Positions 9,952 through 21,209 are shown, counted from the stretch's first letter. The stretch: 64,000 nucleotides of DNA from Collybia mongolica (GCA_013420905.1 JAAXNY010000001.1:4650001-4714000); one strand, 5' to 3'. Notes: generated by a model from the sequence alone, not told the origin. Numbers and translations are program-made.

Positions 9952-11606
9952 CTATAGGCCAGGTGGCTCGGGCTTACCCGAGCTCTGGAGATTTTTCGAT
10001 ATACGAGCAGGTACCGGCGAGCTGCCGTCACTATCACTATCGCCATCGAGGTCCCGCGGCTCAGAACTTTGAGAGCTCCGTGGCGAGAATGTGTTGGGTG
10101 CAAAAGCAATAGGTAGGAGTGGGGGTTCTCGTTCTAGGCGGAGAGCTCTTTTTACAAACGCGAAACATTTCGAGCTGGACGTAAGTTTAGGCTGATCCTT
10201 TTCGGCCTGGGGTGTTTCGGCACCGGGAGCGACGGTGACCGGAAAGATGGTCACTCTTCTGCCTGCAAAAGTCATATTTGATCGCTTGACTTGCGGGCCA
10301 CTGATCGTTTCAATGAATATAATCGCACAAACCATGAAGTGTGGATTACATACCCGGGGAAGGGCACTACAGGCGTCACCTCGTGCCCAAGCCATGACGC
10401 GACGCGTCTAAACGCGGCACGGTAGTTATGCCGCGCCTCCTCTGCGAACCCGAAGAAGGCAAAAAACGTAAACGCGCAGATGATGATCAGCCAGCGGCTG
10501 AACTCGGCCACGCTCTCCCTGTGTTGATTGATGCGCCAGAGCGCGGCGGGGTACGTGTCGTGCCTGTTGAAGCCCCAGTGCGTGTCCGCCCAGGATATCC
10601 AGGGGTGCACGCGGCCGTTGATCTGTATGCTCTCATAGATCATGAATGACCCGAGAGGCACGGTCAGCAAGACCTCGATGGCTGCGAGGCACATGAGCCG
10701 GAAGTACCGGTTCGTGTTCATTGAGGTGCAGCCGGCCATGAGTTCCTGCAGCTTCTTCTGGCGGTCGACGAATGCGTGGATGCTCAGGACTGGAGATCAT
10801 GGTGATGAGCTTGGTCGTAGGGTTAGGGGGGACGGGACGGGGCTTACTTGAGTATACTGCAGTGACGCAGCCGATCGCGACGGGTGGTAATTGTACGAGA
10901 ACGATGTAGACGGGGGTCACGTATCCAACGGGGACACACCCTAGGTCTTCGAAGATGTCATATCGGTGTCCTTGTGGGATGTATGCTGCGAGATAGTCAG
11001 AAGACGCCCCCACAAAGCTGGAGCTAGGACGCACAGATGACGATGAAGAAAATCGGAAGCCCCAGCGCGATAGCGAAGTCTACCATCATCTCGCGACGTC
11101 TCTGGGGGGGGGGGGGGGGGGGGTTATCACTAGAAGAGAACTGGCAGGTGGAAAGGTATAGAACAAACCTCGGCGTCACTGACTTTTGCGGTTTGCAAAC
11201 GGGAGATGCGGTAGAGGCGGCGGTTGATGCAGAGAGATGCAGCTGGGATGGCCGTCGACGCTCCGATGATGATCCGAACAGCTGGGTGAGACGGGATGAG
11301 ACCGCTTGCAATCCCGACGGAGATTTTGAGACTCACAGATATCGCACCACCCCGGTGCGTCACTGGCTGTGTTGCCATTCCAAACCACAGTGTTTACGAA
11401 TTGATTGAGGCATGCTATGGCTGTCCATAGCATATAAAGACATGTCCCGGCGTTCCAGGCTGTCGAGATTATCGTAAGTCTCCAGTATGTCCAAGGTTAT
11501 CCAAATGGATGGATGCCTTACCATCCAGATGCCATCGTAATGGGATGAGCGCGAGAACAAAACCAAGGAAGGCAAAGAGCGAAAAGACATAATTAGGGTA
11601 CGACAT
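9952..11606 (-). CDS. STE3-type pheromone receptor (class D GPCR)
   Basis: Model, reading leftward: exons 11606-11522, 11459-11337, 11281-11169, 11101-11035, 10985-10848, 10789-10354 and 10300-9952, all phases consistent, 436 residues. The start MSYPNYVFSLFAFLGFVL matches the conserved first helix of basidiomycete STE3 receptors. WNAGTCLYMLWTAIACLNQF, ASLCINRRLYRI, YIPQGHRYDIFEDLGC, NRYFRLMCLAAIEVLL and the loop PWISWADTHWGFNRHD are all diagnostic. Seven hydrophobic helices are followed by a 130-residue Ser/Pro-rich, acidic cytoplasmic tail. Family knowledge: it binds a farnesylated lipopeptide pheromone at the plasma membrane and signals through a G protein to the mating MAP-kinase cascade. 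No pheromone precursor gene was found beside it, so it may be either the B mating-type receptor or a non-mating receptor-like paralogue. Confidence 0.92.
11104..11123 (+). repeat. 20-base G homopolymer in a receptor intron
   Basis: A run of 20 G (C on the coding strand) sits directly before the AG acceptor of the third receptor intron, where it forms the whole polypyrimidine tract. Such tracts are prone to length change and assembly error. Confidence 0.9.
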
Positions 11607-12740
11607 TTTGGTTTAGGCGAAGGAATGGTGGAACCGCCTCTGAGGTGGCGCGGCCAGCAACTGAGCGCGATTGATGCGATGGCCGATAATGTGTAATGCG
11701 GAGGCGTTGAGTCTTTATATCTCTTAAGTAGAAGATATACGGAGGAATCATTATCGCTGCACGATACGGGTGTCGTCTGTCCCTTGTTTTCCTCAGGTTC
11801 ACGGGCTTTATCGAAATCTCAAAAGTAGTGATCGTAGTGACCATGGGAGATATGATCAGGGACGCTCTTCGATACCAGTCCGCCTTCAATATTGCCTTTC
11901 TTGTTTTTTCTTTTTTTGGGAATGACCAATCCGGGGCGACAAGGCTCGAAACTTGAAGCTTGGGGTTTGGTCATGGGAGACCACGCGGGCCGGGGGAGAA
12001 GGCTAACCGAGCAAGGCCTGGATGTTACCAGGGCGCGCATGGGCCAATGGAGGCGGGAGAGACAAGGGGAATACCACGTCGAATGGCCTTGTATTTTGTT
12101 CGGCCAATGCCTTCGCTTTCCTATTGAGGAATAAGGCCAATTGTTGAGCTTCCCACGGTTGATTTCGGCAGCACAGTGGGCGTGTTTCTTGGCATTCGAA
12201 ATCCACTGGCTTCCCATCTTATATACTGCTTGAACTCTACGGATGATTTCATCCCTAGGTGATGATGGTGCTATCCGATCAACAAAACATCCACTTGGGA
12301 CTGATTGGGGTCATAAGTGTAACAAATTTCTGACAAATATACGGAACACTATAGACAACTGATCCTGGGCTCCATCCTTCTGACGACCGATGCGAGCGAT
12401 ACTCGCGATAACGTATCAGTGGTCAATGCTGCCAACACGGAGTCTTAACCATGACGGGGCTGAGGAAATGAGAAATTAGTAGGTCCATCGTCCACTGGAG
12501 TAGACGCGTCCTTCTTAACGAGAAAATGTAGTTCACGGGTTTATCATCTCTTTTTTTTGTGGCGAATTTTGAAGGGGGTGGACGACAACTCACGAAGTCA
12601 GCCTCGACCGCCCTGATGTATTTGTCATCTCGTACGTTATGTGCACGCAACAGACAGATATCATTTTCCGAAATCCCAGCTATTTATATGGCAAACAAGT
12701 ATATTAGCAGCCGGCGATACCACGATGGATTTTGCAAAAC
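11607..12740. other. receptor upstream region, no supported gene
   Basis: 1.1 kb upstream of the receptor start. I looked here on both strands for a short frame ending in a CAAX box, as expected for a lipopeptide pheromone precursor, and found none with an aliphatic pair before the last residue. Several short frames exist but none is convincing. Confidence 0.45.
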
Positions 12741-13090
12741 GAATTACTGTCATAGCGCTGCTCCTAACCCATATCCTTGTCCTCACATGCAGACATGGCC
12801 GGAAAGTTCAACCCCAGAATGCACAATATTTCATGGAGGTGTATACGTTGTTTAAATGATTGCCTGTCATTCATCGCTGAGGCGCGAAAGTAGACCAAGA
12901 AACAATACATTGCGGTTATTTTGGATAGCAGAACATAGGGTTCTGCATCATCATGATGACCACCTTTCGCTTATTTAATATGAAGACCGTTGAACAACAA
13001 GTGCTGGATTTCGCTGGAATCACACCAGAACATTGACACATACCATTCGATACTGGAATCTATTGATGAAATTCCAGCCTCCTGATTTGC
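12741..13090 (+). pseudogene. decayed copy of the 5' half of the PBDC1-family gene
   Basis: This stretch aligns with 13376-13735 of the intact gene downstream, including the leader (ATCCTTGTCCTCACA), the start context ATGGCCGGAAAGTT, the ends of exon 1, the intron, the EKQ microexon region, and the stretch ACCGTTGAACAACAAG against GCAGTTGAACAGGCTCAG. It ends near the part equivalent to exon 4 (CATTCGATACTGGAATC against CATACTGGAACC). Indels break the frame after about ten codons, splice sites are lost, and the 3' half of the gene is absent. It is therefore a truncated tandem duplicate, no longer able to encode the protein. Confidence 0.8.
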
Positions 13091-13423
13091 TCTTTTGAAA
13101 TCGCATAATGGCATGAACTCAACCCCACGCCAAAGCAGCTTTTATAAGGATACAACAAGTAAATTTCGAGTGATGTGGTGTTGTGATGATGGACTGTTGC
13201 TTGTCGCCAGTGTCCGCAATATGATCTCTACTTGATAAGATAAGATGACGGCATCAACTAATCAGCGATTAGATAAGCAGCCTCCCAGTCCGCCAGGGTC
13301 ACATGCTTCCGCGCTTACCTCTTGTGCCGAGGTTTCTACACAACCGTGACCATTAAAGGTTCGCGACACGACTCACTGCCACATCACCGCTCCCAACCCA
13401 CATCCTTGTCCTCACACCCAGAA

Positions 13424-14408
13424 ATGGCCGGAAAGTTTGACCCTCAGAATGCACAGAACCTCATGGAGGTATGTTTATTGTTCAAAATAACTGCCTCGTC
13501 ATGACTGATATGCGTGGCGCACGATATCAGATCGAGAAACAGTATGTTATGGTTTTTTGGACAGCGGAACATGCAGCTCTGCGCCGTGACGCTGACCATA
13601 TTCGTGATACAGGTTTGCTGTGAAGGCAGTTGAACAGGCTCAGGTAAGTACTGGACTTCGCCGATACCACGCCAGATCATTGACGCACCTTATTAGACAT
13701 ACTGGAACCTTTTGGAGAAGGTCCAACCTCGCGAGCTTCGTCTGACAAAGTAACACTCCTACGAACATCCTCTCATGGGCGTGTTCTTACATTCAGTCCG
13801 ACGTAGGCTCGACGATGAGATCTTTGACCACACCATGGCGACTTTCCCTGAGTTCGCGGAAGAGTCCCATGCGAAGCTCACAAAGCTGGACGAAGAATGG
13901 ATGAAGAGTGAAGATGGGAAGAAGCGCTGGCGCGATTTTATTGCATCGTACGCGTCGTTTCCCACATTTCTTGCCACGAGCGGGCTCTAACGGGATAATC
14001 AGCTATGAGAAGAAAATTAAAGATTATAACTTTGGGTCCTTAATTCGCACAGATGCAAGAGACGAATACGGAGAGACCAACACTATTTTTGGTACGCATT
14101 ACTTTGGACTTTGTGTCGATGTGATTACTTACCCTACCTACAGTGACCCGGATACAGGCAAGCTGATATTCGGATCTTGTGTAATAACTATGTCACTAAT
14201 TCTGGATCGCCACCTCTAGTTCTATGCTATCGAAGTGAGTTCTTTTTTTCAGTTTCATGCTACTCGGATTGATTGCGTAATTTTCTAGATCGCGAGAAAT
14301 CGGCTTGGCCTAAATGATCGTGCACACGAAATTGCAATGGCCGAAGCCGCAAAGGAGAAGGCTAAGGCGGAGAAGGAGGCAGCGAAGAAGAAGAAAAACA
14401 GCAAGTGA
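13424..14408 (+). CDS. PBDC1/Ypl225w-family protein (eEF1A-folding chaperone family)
   Basis: Model: exons 13424-13468, 13531-13541, 13613-13643, 13697-13749, 13807-13947, 14003-14091, 14144-14157, 14220-14234 and 14289-14408, all phases consistent, 172 residues. The product carries the family's signature blocks IEKQFAVKAVEQAQTYWNLL, RLTKIDDEIFDHTM, KKRWRDFIASYEKKIKDYNF and ETNTIFVTRIQFYAIEIARN, and ends in a Lys/Ala/Glu-rich basic helix. The yeast homologue Ypl225w has been reported as a cotranslational chaperone of eEF1A. The older label 'polysaccharide biosynthesis' has no mechanistic basis. Three exons are tiny (11, 14 and 15 bases), and the intron after the 14-base exon starts with GC rather than GT. 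A truncated copy lies just upstream. Confidence 0.85.
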
Positions 14409-14860
14409 TTGACTTAATACCCGAACGGAGTTTGTGGACGTGGAATGTAAGTCTTCTCGACATCCAAGGAATGCGCTGTAGACTAACACTTTCGATTAGG
14501 ATGGTATTTACTCTGTATTCTATGTGGTCCTCTGGGTTTCAAAACATTGTACACAACTATCCAACATCTGCAACAAGGACACAGTGAACGGATGCATTTG
14601 ACCAAATAACAAAACTTTAATCCATGTTGGCCAGAACTTCTTTTGGTAGAACTTCGAGCGCATATACTAATAGGCTCGATGGTCCCTCATACTTCAAGGA
14701 GCAAATGGAACTTTTGAATGGATTGAGCTAAAATTACATTTCGTAAAATTCGTAAAAAATTCGTAAATCACTCTTCGAGAGCGTTGTCATGCTATAGACT
14801 ACGTTCATGGGTCGAATCTCAAATGTACAATGTGGGTAGAACGCGATCTCAAAACACCTT
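14409..14860. other. intergenic between convergent genes
   Basis: About 450 bases holding the 3' flank of the PBDC1-family gene and of the leftward membrane-protein gene. A short imperfect repeat of ATTCGTAAA occurs around 14741-14768. No gene seen. Confidence 0.4.
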
Positions 14861-15560
14861 TCATACTTTGTCGTCGGTTGTGTCTGCTTGAGCGACGTTT
14901 ACGTCCAAGCCCGTTCCAGACTCCCACGCCGTCACGTAGATTAGAAGGGCTGTGGCGATTGCTGAAGAGGCCAACATCAGATTTATGAGAGATGAGCCTG
15001 GTATCTAGGGCACCCACAGAATACGCTGATGAGAAGAGCGAGCACACTAGATGTGCTTGACATGGCACACCAGTAATATGCCAACCCGCTGGAGGCCGTC
15101 TTAAAGTCGCATTCCCGCGCAGTTTGCGTGGATAGCATTATCCCGAGCGCTGTGTGCCAGGCCAATCAGAAAGCCCTAATTACTATCTCAACACATCGAC
15201 GAACCGAGCCAGATAACGGCGTATACAGCGAAGGAGTAGAAGTGGACCGAAGATCGGGTTAAGCAATGTGTTGAATATGCTCGGTTGTGGTACAAAAGTC
15301 TGTAAGGGCGATAAGGTAAGCAATGACAACGGGAAGGGGAGGAGGGGCCAACGCACAGAACACTCGTCCATATCCATGTCAACGTCGCCACAGTTCCCAA
15401 GATTCTCCCAAAAATGACTTTTCGCCCCCCAATTAGTAACTGGATCACGGCGAGTTCACTGTAGTCATTCCAATGACATACTTAGGTATGGAGAGAACCC
15501 ATCCATGAACGATGATACATAGCAGAGAATCGACCCGCAAACCGCGAAGGCAAGCGTCAA
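14861..15560 (-). CDS. small multi-span membrane protein (MARVEL-like), model incompl.
   Basis: Reading leftward, the last two exons are clear: one ending in LAYYWCAMSSTS, a 50-base intron, then SLINLMLASSAIATALLIYV and a short acidic tail ending ADTTDDKV at the stop (14861-14863). Upstream pieces read SFAVYAVIWLGSSM and LSTQTARECDFKTASSGLAY. Small residues inside a helix, then a Cys before a K-A/T-S motif and another helix, resemble the third and fourth helices of basidiomycete MARVEL-type proteins. The first exons are uncertain: pieces reading TLAFAVCGSILCY and VIQLLIGGRKVIFGRIL look coding, but I could not settle the frames. The function is unknown; such proteins sit in the plasma membrane. 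Confidence 0.45.
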
Positions 15561-16406
15561 ACCTTCAGGAACGCTTTAGTTAGTTCACAACGGCAGATGG
15601 CCCATTTTTGGTGAGTACGAATTATGACGAACTGTAGAGCGCGGTGCGGGCCTGCCGTGTCATGGCTTCAGAGAGAGGAAGGAGAACGGTGGGTTCTTGG
15701 AAAGGAATGTGTACAAGTTTAATGATCCCAGGACATCTGGTTTTATGAGTTGGATATTGGGGGGTGAGGCGTGGAGCGGAGCCGGTTCCTCTGACGTCCC
15801 TTGAACAACACCTCCCTCAAAAACAAGCTTCCGGCTTGACTGTCTGATCTGAAGCGATCTCCATTCGTACGAGCCTGGGACCCGCAGAGCATTGATTCTG
15901 TCAATTGATGTCCAGGTGATTCCACGGGGCCTGTGCAACTTGCAACCGCCAAAATTAGCAGCACTAGACCTTAATTAATACCAGTGCCCTTACGTGCTAT
16001 GTACTCAACTTATCCAAAATTGCTCATGGAGGGGGAAGCAGCGGTAGTGGTGGTAGTGGCGGTAATGGTAGTATTTCTTGCATAAATCCTTTCATTTAAT
16101 ACTACACCCGCGTTCCAACACTAGAAGTTTCCTTTGCAAGCCTAGAATCGATCTGAACGAAGAACACAGGCCGGTGCCAGGCCGCTCTATCACCAGACTG
16201 TGGATACGAGAAAACTGGGTTTTCCCAGTCAGGTTCGCCACCTTTGCAGTGTAAATGGACGTGCAAGTTCAAACACCGGGAGTATCAAACCGCCGGGAAT
16301 AAAGCCCGAGGCACAGCCACTACGAATGACTGATCCTCGGCAGTCTTCGGTTTCCCACTAGATCTCCCACCAAATTTTCCCAAGTCAATACCAAGCCTTA
16401 CCCTAG
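15561..16406. other. intergenic, no supported gene
   Basis: Contains the likely promoter of the leftward membrane protein and of the rightward F-box gene. A short GGTAGTGG/GGTAATGG run lies near 16046-16072. A leftward frame at 15743-15964 starts with a hydrophobic MLLILAVASC but has no coding continuation I can support. Confidence 0.4.
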
Positions 16407-17951
16407 ATGCCCTCACCACCGATGCAGCTAGCGGACTTACCACCCGAACTACTCAGTGAAATATGTAGTGGGCTTGATACAAGGACATTACTTCGTCTCT
16501 CGCAGATGTGTCGTCGCCTCTTTGACATCACACAGCTCATTATTTTCAAGCACCAAATCGTTCGCCTGCAGCGTTTGGTGGATTCTGGAGATTTGACAAT
16601 CAGACCCAGCAAGGAGTTAAAGAGCCTTATGGGACGTGAAGATGTCTCGTTGGACTATGTCCAGCTGAACCTATCCAATCCCTCCTCCTGGAAGACAATG
16701 CACAGCTGCTACGGACTGTTCTCGAGGATCGATTATGTCGGTCATATTGAACTTCGTTTGTCGTTGGGCCAGGGGTGGAAGCTTCCAAATCAAACTTGGT
16801 GGTTTCAGCTCGCAGCTATCATGAACGCCATTGTTGGAAAACCAGGTTCAACATTGACAGTGACTGGTGGAGGAGGGGCACGAGACTATTGGCCCTTCGC
16901 CTATACCCTGACTCCAAAAGCTACGGGTTCAGCCAATCTTCCTGCCGCCCCACTTTTTGACAGTACGAGGGATTCCATACCCGTCATCCGCCAATTTCTC
17001 CAGCTCTTTGCGAGCCTCCGAACGAAGTTCAATGTCCCCAAGAGTGCACCGGTGGAGTTTCCAGCGGTCCCAACTGATGCGCGTGCTTTTCAGATGGTTC
17101 AGAAAGTCAAAACATCACTACATAAACTTCCACGACATCCATCGCCTCTTCTCCGTGCTCTCCACATAAACGGCGACCAACTCCTGCATCTACCTTTCTT
17201 CTCGTGGACTATCGATACCATCAATCAAGCTCCCATCACTTGTTTATCGTTTCAAAAGACCGATTTACGACATGATGAATGGGCTTACATCCTTCAAAAT
17301 ATCAATATACCCACGCTATCTGAGCTATCTCTTGGGTCATCACAGGTTGCATTTCCTGACCTTCAGTTATTTTTTGAGCGCCACCCCTCCATCACCACCC
17401 TCAATCTCATGGGGGGCACTGCAATTGGACCGCTCGTGCCGTACTCTTCGAAACAACTACTTCCACGATTAGTAGAATTCGTTGGAGACCCAGAATATGT
17501 GGAACACTTCCTACAACCGCCTGGCGCTCATCCTGATTTAGAATTCGTCACGATATCTTCCGAATTTGGCATCGTTTTGTTCGAATATCAGTTCAGTCGA
17601 TTCGATGATGTCCTAAAGCTTATTGCTCAACGAAAGCAAACAATGTCCCTTGTCTTACTACTGCAATCGGAGGCTGGCCTTCTCAACTGGCTTGAGAACT
17701 CCACATGTCCGCATGTGGAGAATGTGGCAAAACTGGAAATCAGGGTTGAGGGCCGATTTTTCCTATCGACGACCATTAAACGTGCCATTTGCCACTGGAT
17801 TGGACGTTTCCCTTTCCTTCTCCACTTCAAGATTAATGCTAGGTTCGATATTCCAGGTAGTGCATTGGACATAAACGCCTGGTTCTGGGACAGTTTTAAA
17901 CAGCTGGAAACCGCTGAATGTGGCGGAAACGTCTATCGACGCCCGTCGTAA
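16407..17951 (+). CDS. F-box protein with leucine-rich-like C-terminal part
   Basis: A single open frame of 514 residues. Residues about 7-48 form an F-box: LADLPPELLSEICSGLDTRT, then LLRLSQMCRRLFDIT, with the typical L-P-x-E start. The rest alternates Leu/Ile-rich helices and strands (for example ITCLSFQKTDLRHDEW, LSELSLGSSQVAFPD and ITTLNLMGGTAIGPL) in the manner of irregular leucine-rich repeats. F-box proteins recruit targets to SCF ubiquitin ligases through Skp1, and the leucine-rich part is expected to bind the substrate. The target is unknown. F-box-LRR families are very large in agaricomycetes. No intron is needed. Confidence 0.8.
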   Translation: MPSPPMQLADLPPELLSEICSGLDTRTLLRLSQMCRRLFDITQLIIFKHQIVRLQRLVDSGDLTIRPSKELKSLMGREDVSLDYVQLNLSNPSSWKTMHSCYGLFSRIDYVGHIELRLSLGQGWKLPNQTWWFQLAAIMNAIVGKPGSTLTVTGGGGARDYWPFAYTLTPKATGSANLPAAPLFDSTRDSIPVIRQFLQLFASLRTKFNVPKSAPVEFPAVPTDARAFQMVQKVKTSLHKLPRHPSPLLRALHINGDQLLHLPFFSWTIDTINQAPITCLSFQKTDLRHDEWAYILQNINIPTLSELSLGSSQVAFPDLQLFFERHPSITTLNLMGGTAIGPLVPYSSKQLLPRLVEFVGDPEYVEHFLQPPGAHPDLEFVTISSEFGIVLFEYQFSRFDDVLKLIAQRKQTMSLVLLLQSEAGLLNWLENSTCPHVENVAKLEIRVEGRFFLSTTIKRAICHWIGRFPFLLHFKINARFDIPGSALDINAWFWDSFKQLETAECGGNVYRRPS

Positions 17952-18599
17952 TGAAATTACATCCCTAAATGTAATTCCACGATTCAACTCGTGTGAACCT
18001 AAGCCCCAAAGAACTTTCATATCATCAAGGTATGTTCAAGTGATTTCCACGTACAGGTACCAAAGTAAAGTGTTACCCGGTATTAATGGCTTCGAAGAGG
18101 TTTCGGCTAAACTGCAGAGATTTGGTGTTGTCAAGTTGTAGCTTCAAGTGTGGTCCGCAGTTTTTGCCCTTAGATGATCACAGTGCCCGAAACACAGGTT
18201 GATGACGCAGTATGTAAAATGAATGCTTGATTATTCTTGAAATTTGACTAGGAATGCGGAAAAGAGTCAAATATTTCCATTACCTTTTCCTGTGCCCCTG
18301 CACAGGGCCAGAATACAACTTCTCCGAGCTTCAAGCCTTGGAAAAGCCTTGGCGTTCTGTGTTCGTCCAAAATCCAGAATCGCCCCCATCAGTGATTATT
18401 AAGAGCAGATCCATCAATACGTCACTACCATCAAGCTGGTTGCAATATTGCGATTTTTGCATCACTTTTACAACCATGTAGGAGTACGCCTTTGCTGTGC
18501 AGGGCCGGAGGAGTCCTCTCAACTAACACTACTACCCACATTCAACGTCAAATCGAAGCCCCATCTTATCGTACTCTGCCTCAGAGAGCCAATGCCATA
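17952..18599. other. intergenic, no supported gene
   Basis: About 650 bases between the F-box stop and the next gene. A frame 18254-18481 begins MRKRVKYFHYLF but has no recognisable domain and no good splice link. The frame of the next gene is open upstream from about 18492, so a start earlier than 18600 cannot be excluded. Confidence 0.35.
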
Positions 18600-21209
18600 A
18601 TGACGCTTGGAGAGCCTAATTATAATCCCATCGACTCCATCGAAATACGACAGCAATTATTGGGGGCAGAGCCTCCACAGCACCCTGAGTCCCAGTCAGA
18701 TGATCTTACATCCACCAGTGATCCCACCACCGAAATCTCAGGAATGAACGACGGGCCGGCAACCCATAAACGCGAAGAGCCGTTGCGTATAGTCTCAAGT
18801 CCACGACACCCATTCAGAATATTGGTCGCACACTTTAGCTTGGGTTTTATGGTTTTGCTTCATGTCTTTTTCCTCGTCGCCTCTATCACAGAGCTGAAGG
18901 CCAGAGTTCCAGTTGAAAAGGTGAATCGAATCGTTACTCCTGCAGCCCATTTTGATGTACGAACTCACCAACCTCGCCAGATGTCCACGATTCAAACCGT
19001 AGCGTCAGCTGCGCTACAAACTTTCTTCACTATCATTCTCGGGGTCATCCTTTCTCTGTCGCATGGAATAGCTGTGGATGTGGATATATGTCATCGTAAG
19101 CTTTGAGCGCAATAGTTGGACTTTTGAGTCCGCATTAAATATATCTTCTAGCGCCACCACTTGGGATTCTCCACTTAAGGGTCGAGGCCTGGTCGGGCTT
19201 GTGGGCCTCATTGACATCATTAATTACAGGTTCTCGCAGGCACAATCCCCAGGTACCAGATCAATCTACCGGGATTGGTCGAATATTTCTATACTTCGCA
19301 GTGGCTGCAGTGCTGCAGATCAGTAGCTCGTCGATTTTTGGTGTGTTTGAATACCATTCGGCTTCATAACTCTGGGCCCTCATGACCTGCTTTAGCTCTG
19401 ACCTTCGACCAAACTGGGACCTTTCAAACCGTATCTTCGGTACAATGGCCGTATGTGTTTTTGGGATCTCGTTTTGGGGATTATGATGCTCTCTGGCCAA
19501 CCAGGCTGAATGCGACTTCCTCAAATCGGGCGTTCATTCCCGACGTGTGGCAGGTCAGTGTCGCAATATACATCCACGTACCCAGACTTATATGATAAGG
19601 GCTATACAGAATGTCAGAAGTAATATGTATCCTGTGAAAGTCAACGATGCGCGATATCCGGGTCTCCAGGGAAGGTGCTCGACGGCTGGTCACCCGTCCC
19701 ACGAAAAATGATATTAATGAGTTGTTTTCTTTGCAGAATCGTCCACGACACGTTCAATTTAGATAACTCGGTTCCGAACCGTATCGCTTTCTCAGAGGTT
19801 CGCGTAAATGCGACCGAAATGAACATTCATTGTTCGCAGGTTACGGACGCAACGGTTGATGTCTTCACTTTGCCTAATGGATCGTCCGACTTTTCTGCTG
19901 GAAATTTCGCGGATGCGAACGGAATCATTAATCACAATTTTAGTATTGACGCCTCTGTCTGGATTAATTTTAAAATGGCGCCGCCCCCATACTGGAACCG
20001 TCATATACCGGGCTTGAACTTCACGGCCAAATGGGATGAGTATATAGTAATCCAGACTGGCCTCTCGAGTATGTCCCTTCGTCACCCAGCGGTTTGATTG
20101 TCTGACGATCCCTCTAGCTCGCGTCATGTTCCAGCCATGGACTCAGGAAGGCGATCGAGAGTCCGTGCCTGGACATCAACAGGTCGTGATGGTCATTGCG
20201 GCGGCAGATCCAAACGTGCTCCTCAAAGATACATCAGGAGTCCTTGGGAAATTTCATAATTTCACAATCACCCCTGGTCAACCGTGCACCCAAAGAATTT
20301 GTCCCGCTCCTCTTTCAGGGTATATTCAAGTCATCGGGTGTACGTCGCGGGCCGACAACTTGACTGCAACCATCTCGCGCGAGAGTCTCCTCCTTGATCC
20401 GCCTACTGATTTAAAGACATCGGCATTTCCGAACCCTTCTCACGACCATCCTTGGGACGACTTTTCTTGGGAAGATCAGAACAGAGCCTCCCCCGTCGAT
20501 AGGCAACTTTTATTCGCGTTTACACCGACATCTTCCTATAACGTCTCTACCGGTACCCCAGCATCCTTTAATCCGTATAAACGTGCTGCCATTAATGGCA
20601 ACGTCGAGAGTCTCATAGCAGCCGCTCTTGTTGGGGAGACGGTGAACATCTTTAACGAGAACAAGATGAACCTTCCAGAGTTCCAAGGCTTTCTGGAGCA
20701 CCTATTCGCCAGCTACTTATGGAACACCAACCGACTGTGTACCCCGCTGGATTCGATCTACAGTTGCGGAACCTATTTTGAACTGTACGCCCCAGCAGAA
20801 TTCATTCTCAAGTTCCCGTCGATCGTCATGGAGGTGGTGCTTGTGGCGCGCTATTCTGAGCATGTTCTGCAGTACTCTCATGTGCCTGCTGGCGTTTATC
20901 ATTTTGGGTGTCAAAAGCGATCGGCCAACCGATGCGCCGCTGCGCAATGGTAGTCTGCTGGATATGGCGAAGCTTATGCGGGGCTCCTCAATTCCGGACG
21001 TCGTTTCGGCGCAATCTACCAAGAAAGGAGGTAACCCGGGCCCGGAACTGGTGCAATTGTTGATGGAGAGGAAATTAAGGTATGTCCTAAAATTCATCTT
21101 ATGTTAGTTGATCGGCCTGACAAGTGGCAGATATGGTCCAAATGATGACCTTGATGGTTATAATCTAGATGTATTGGAGCAATCACGTCATACAACTTTA
21201 GAACCTTGA
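18600..21209 (+). CDS. orphan membrane protein with large glycosylated domain
   Basis: Model: exons 18600-19095, 19152-19340, 19396-19553, 19610-19674, 19737-20068, 20118-20784, 20834-21079 and 21131-21209, phases consistent, 743 residues. Hydrophobic helices occur near the N-terminus (ILVAHFSLGFMVLLHVFFLV, then LQTFFTIILGVILSLSHGI), after residue 200 (IGRIFLYFAVAAVLQI) and near the C-terminus (FCSTLMCLLAFIILGV). Between the last two lies a region of about 380 residues with many N-x-S/T sites (NFTIT, NLTATIS, NVSTG, NFTAK) and scattered cysteines, so it is probably extracellular. This architecture is widespread in agaricomycetes but I know of no assigned function. The last two introns are needed to recover the final helix and stop. 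Confidence 0.6.

Noticed and set aside
12025..12039. A leftward frame ending Cys-Ala-Pro-Trp near the receptor
   Set aside because: Pro and Trp are not compatible with a farnesylated CAAX box, and no suitable start lies upstream.
12423..12437. A leftward frame ending Cys-Trp-Gln-His, as a possible CAAX pheromone
   Set aside because: The residues after Cys are not aliphatic and the last residue is not a usual prenylation residue.
20785..20833. An apparent frameshift near the end of the orphan membrane protein, suggesting a pseudogene
   Set aside because: A 49-base intron (GTACGC...GGAG) restores the frame and recovers a membrane helix, so a pseudogene call is not needed.
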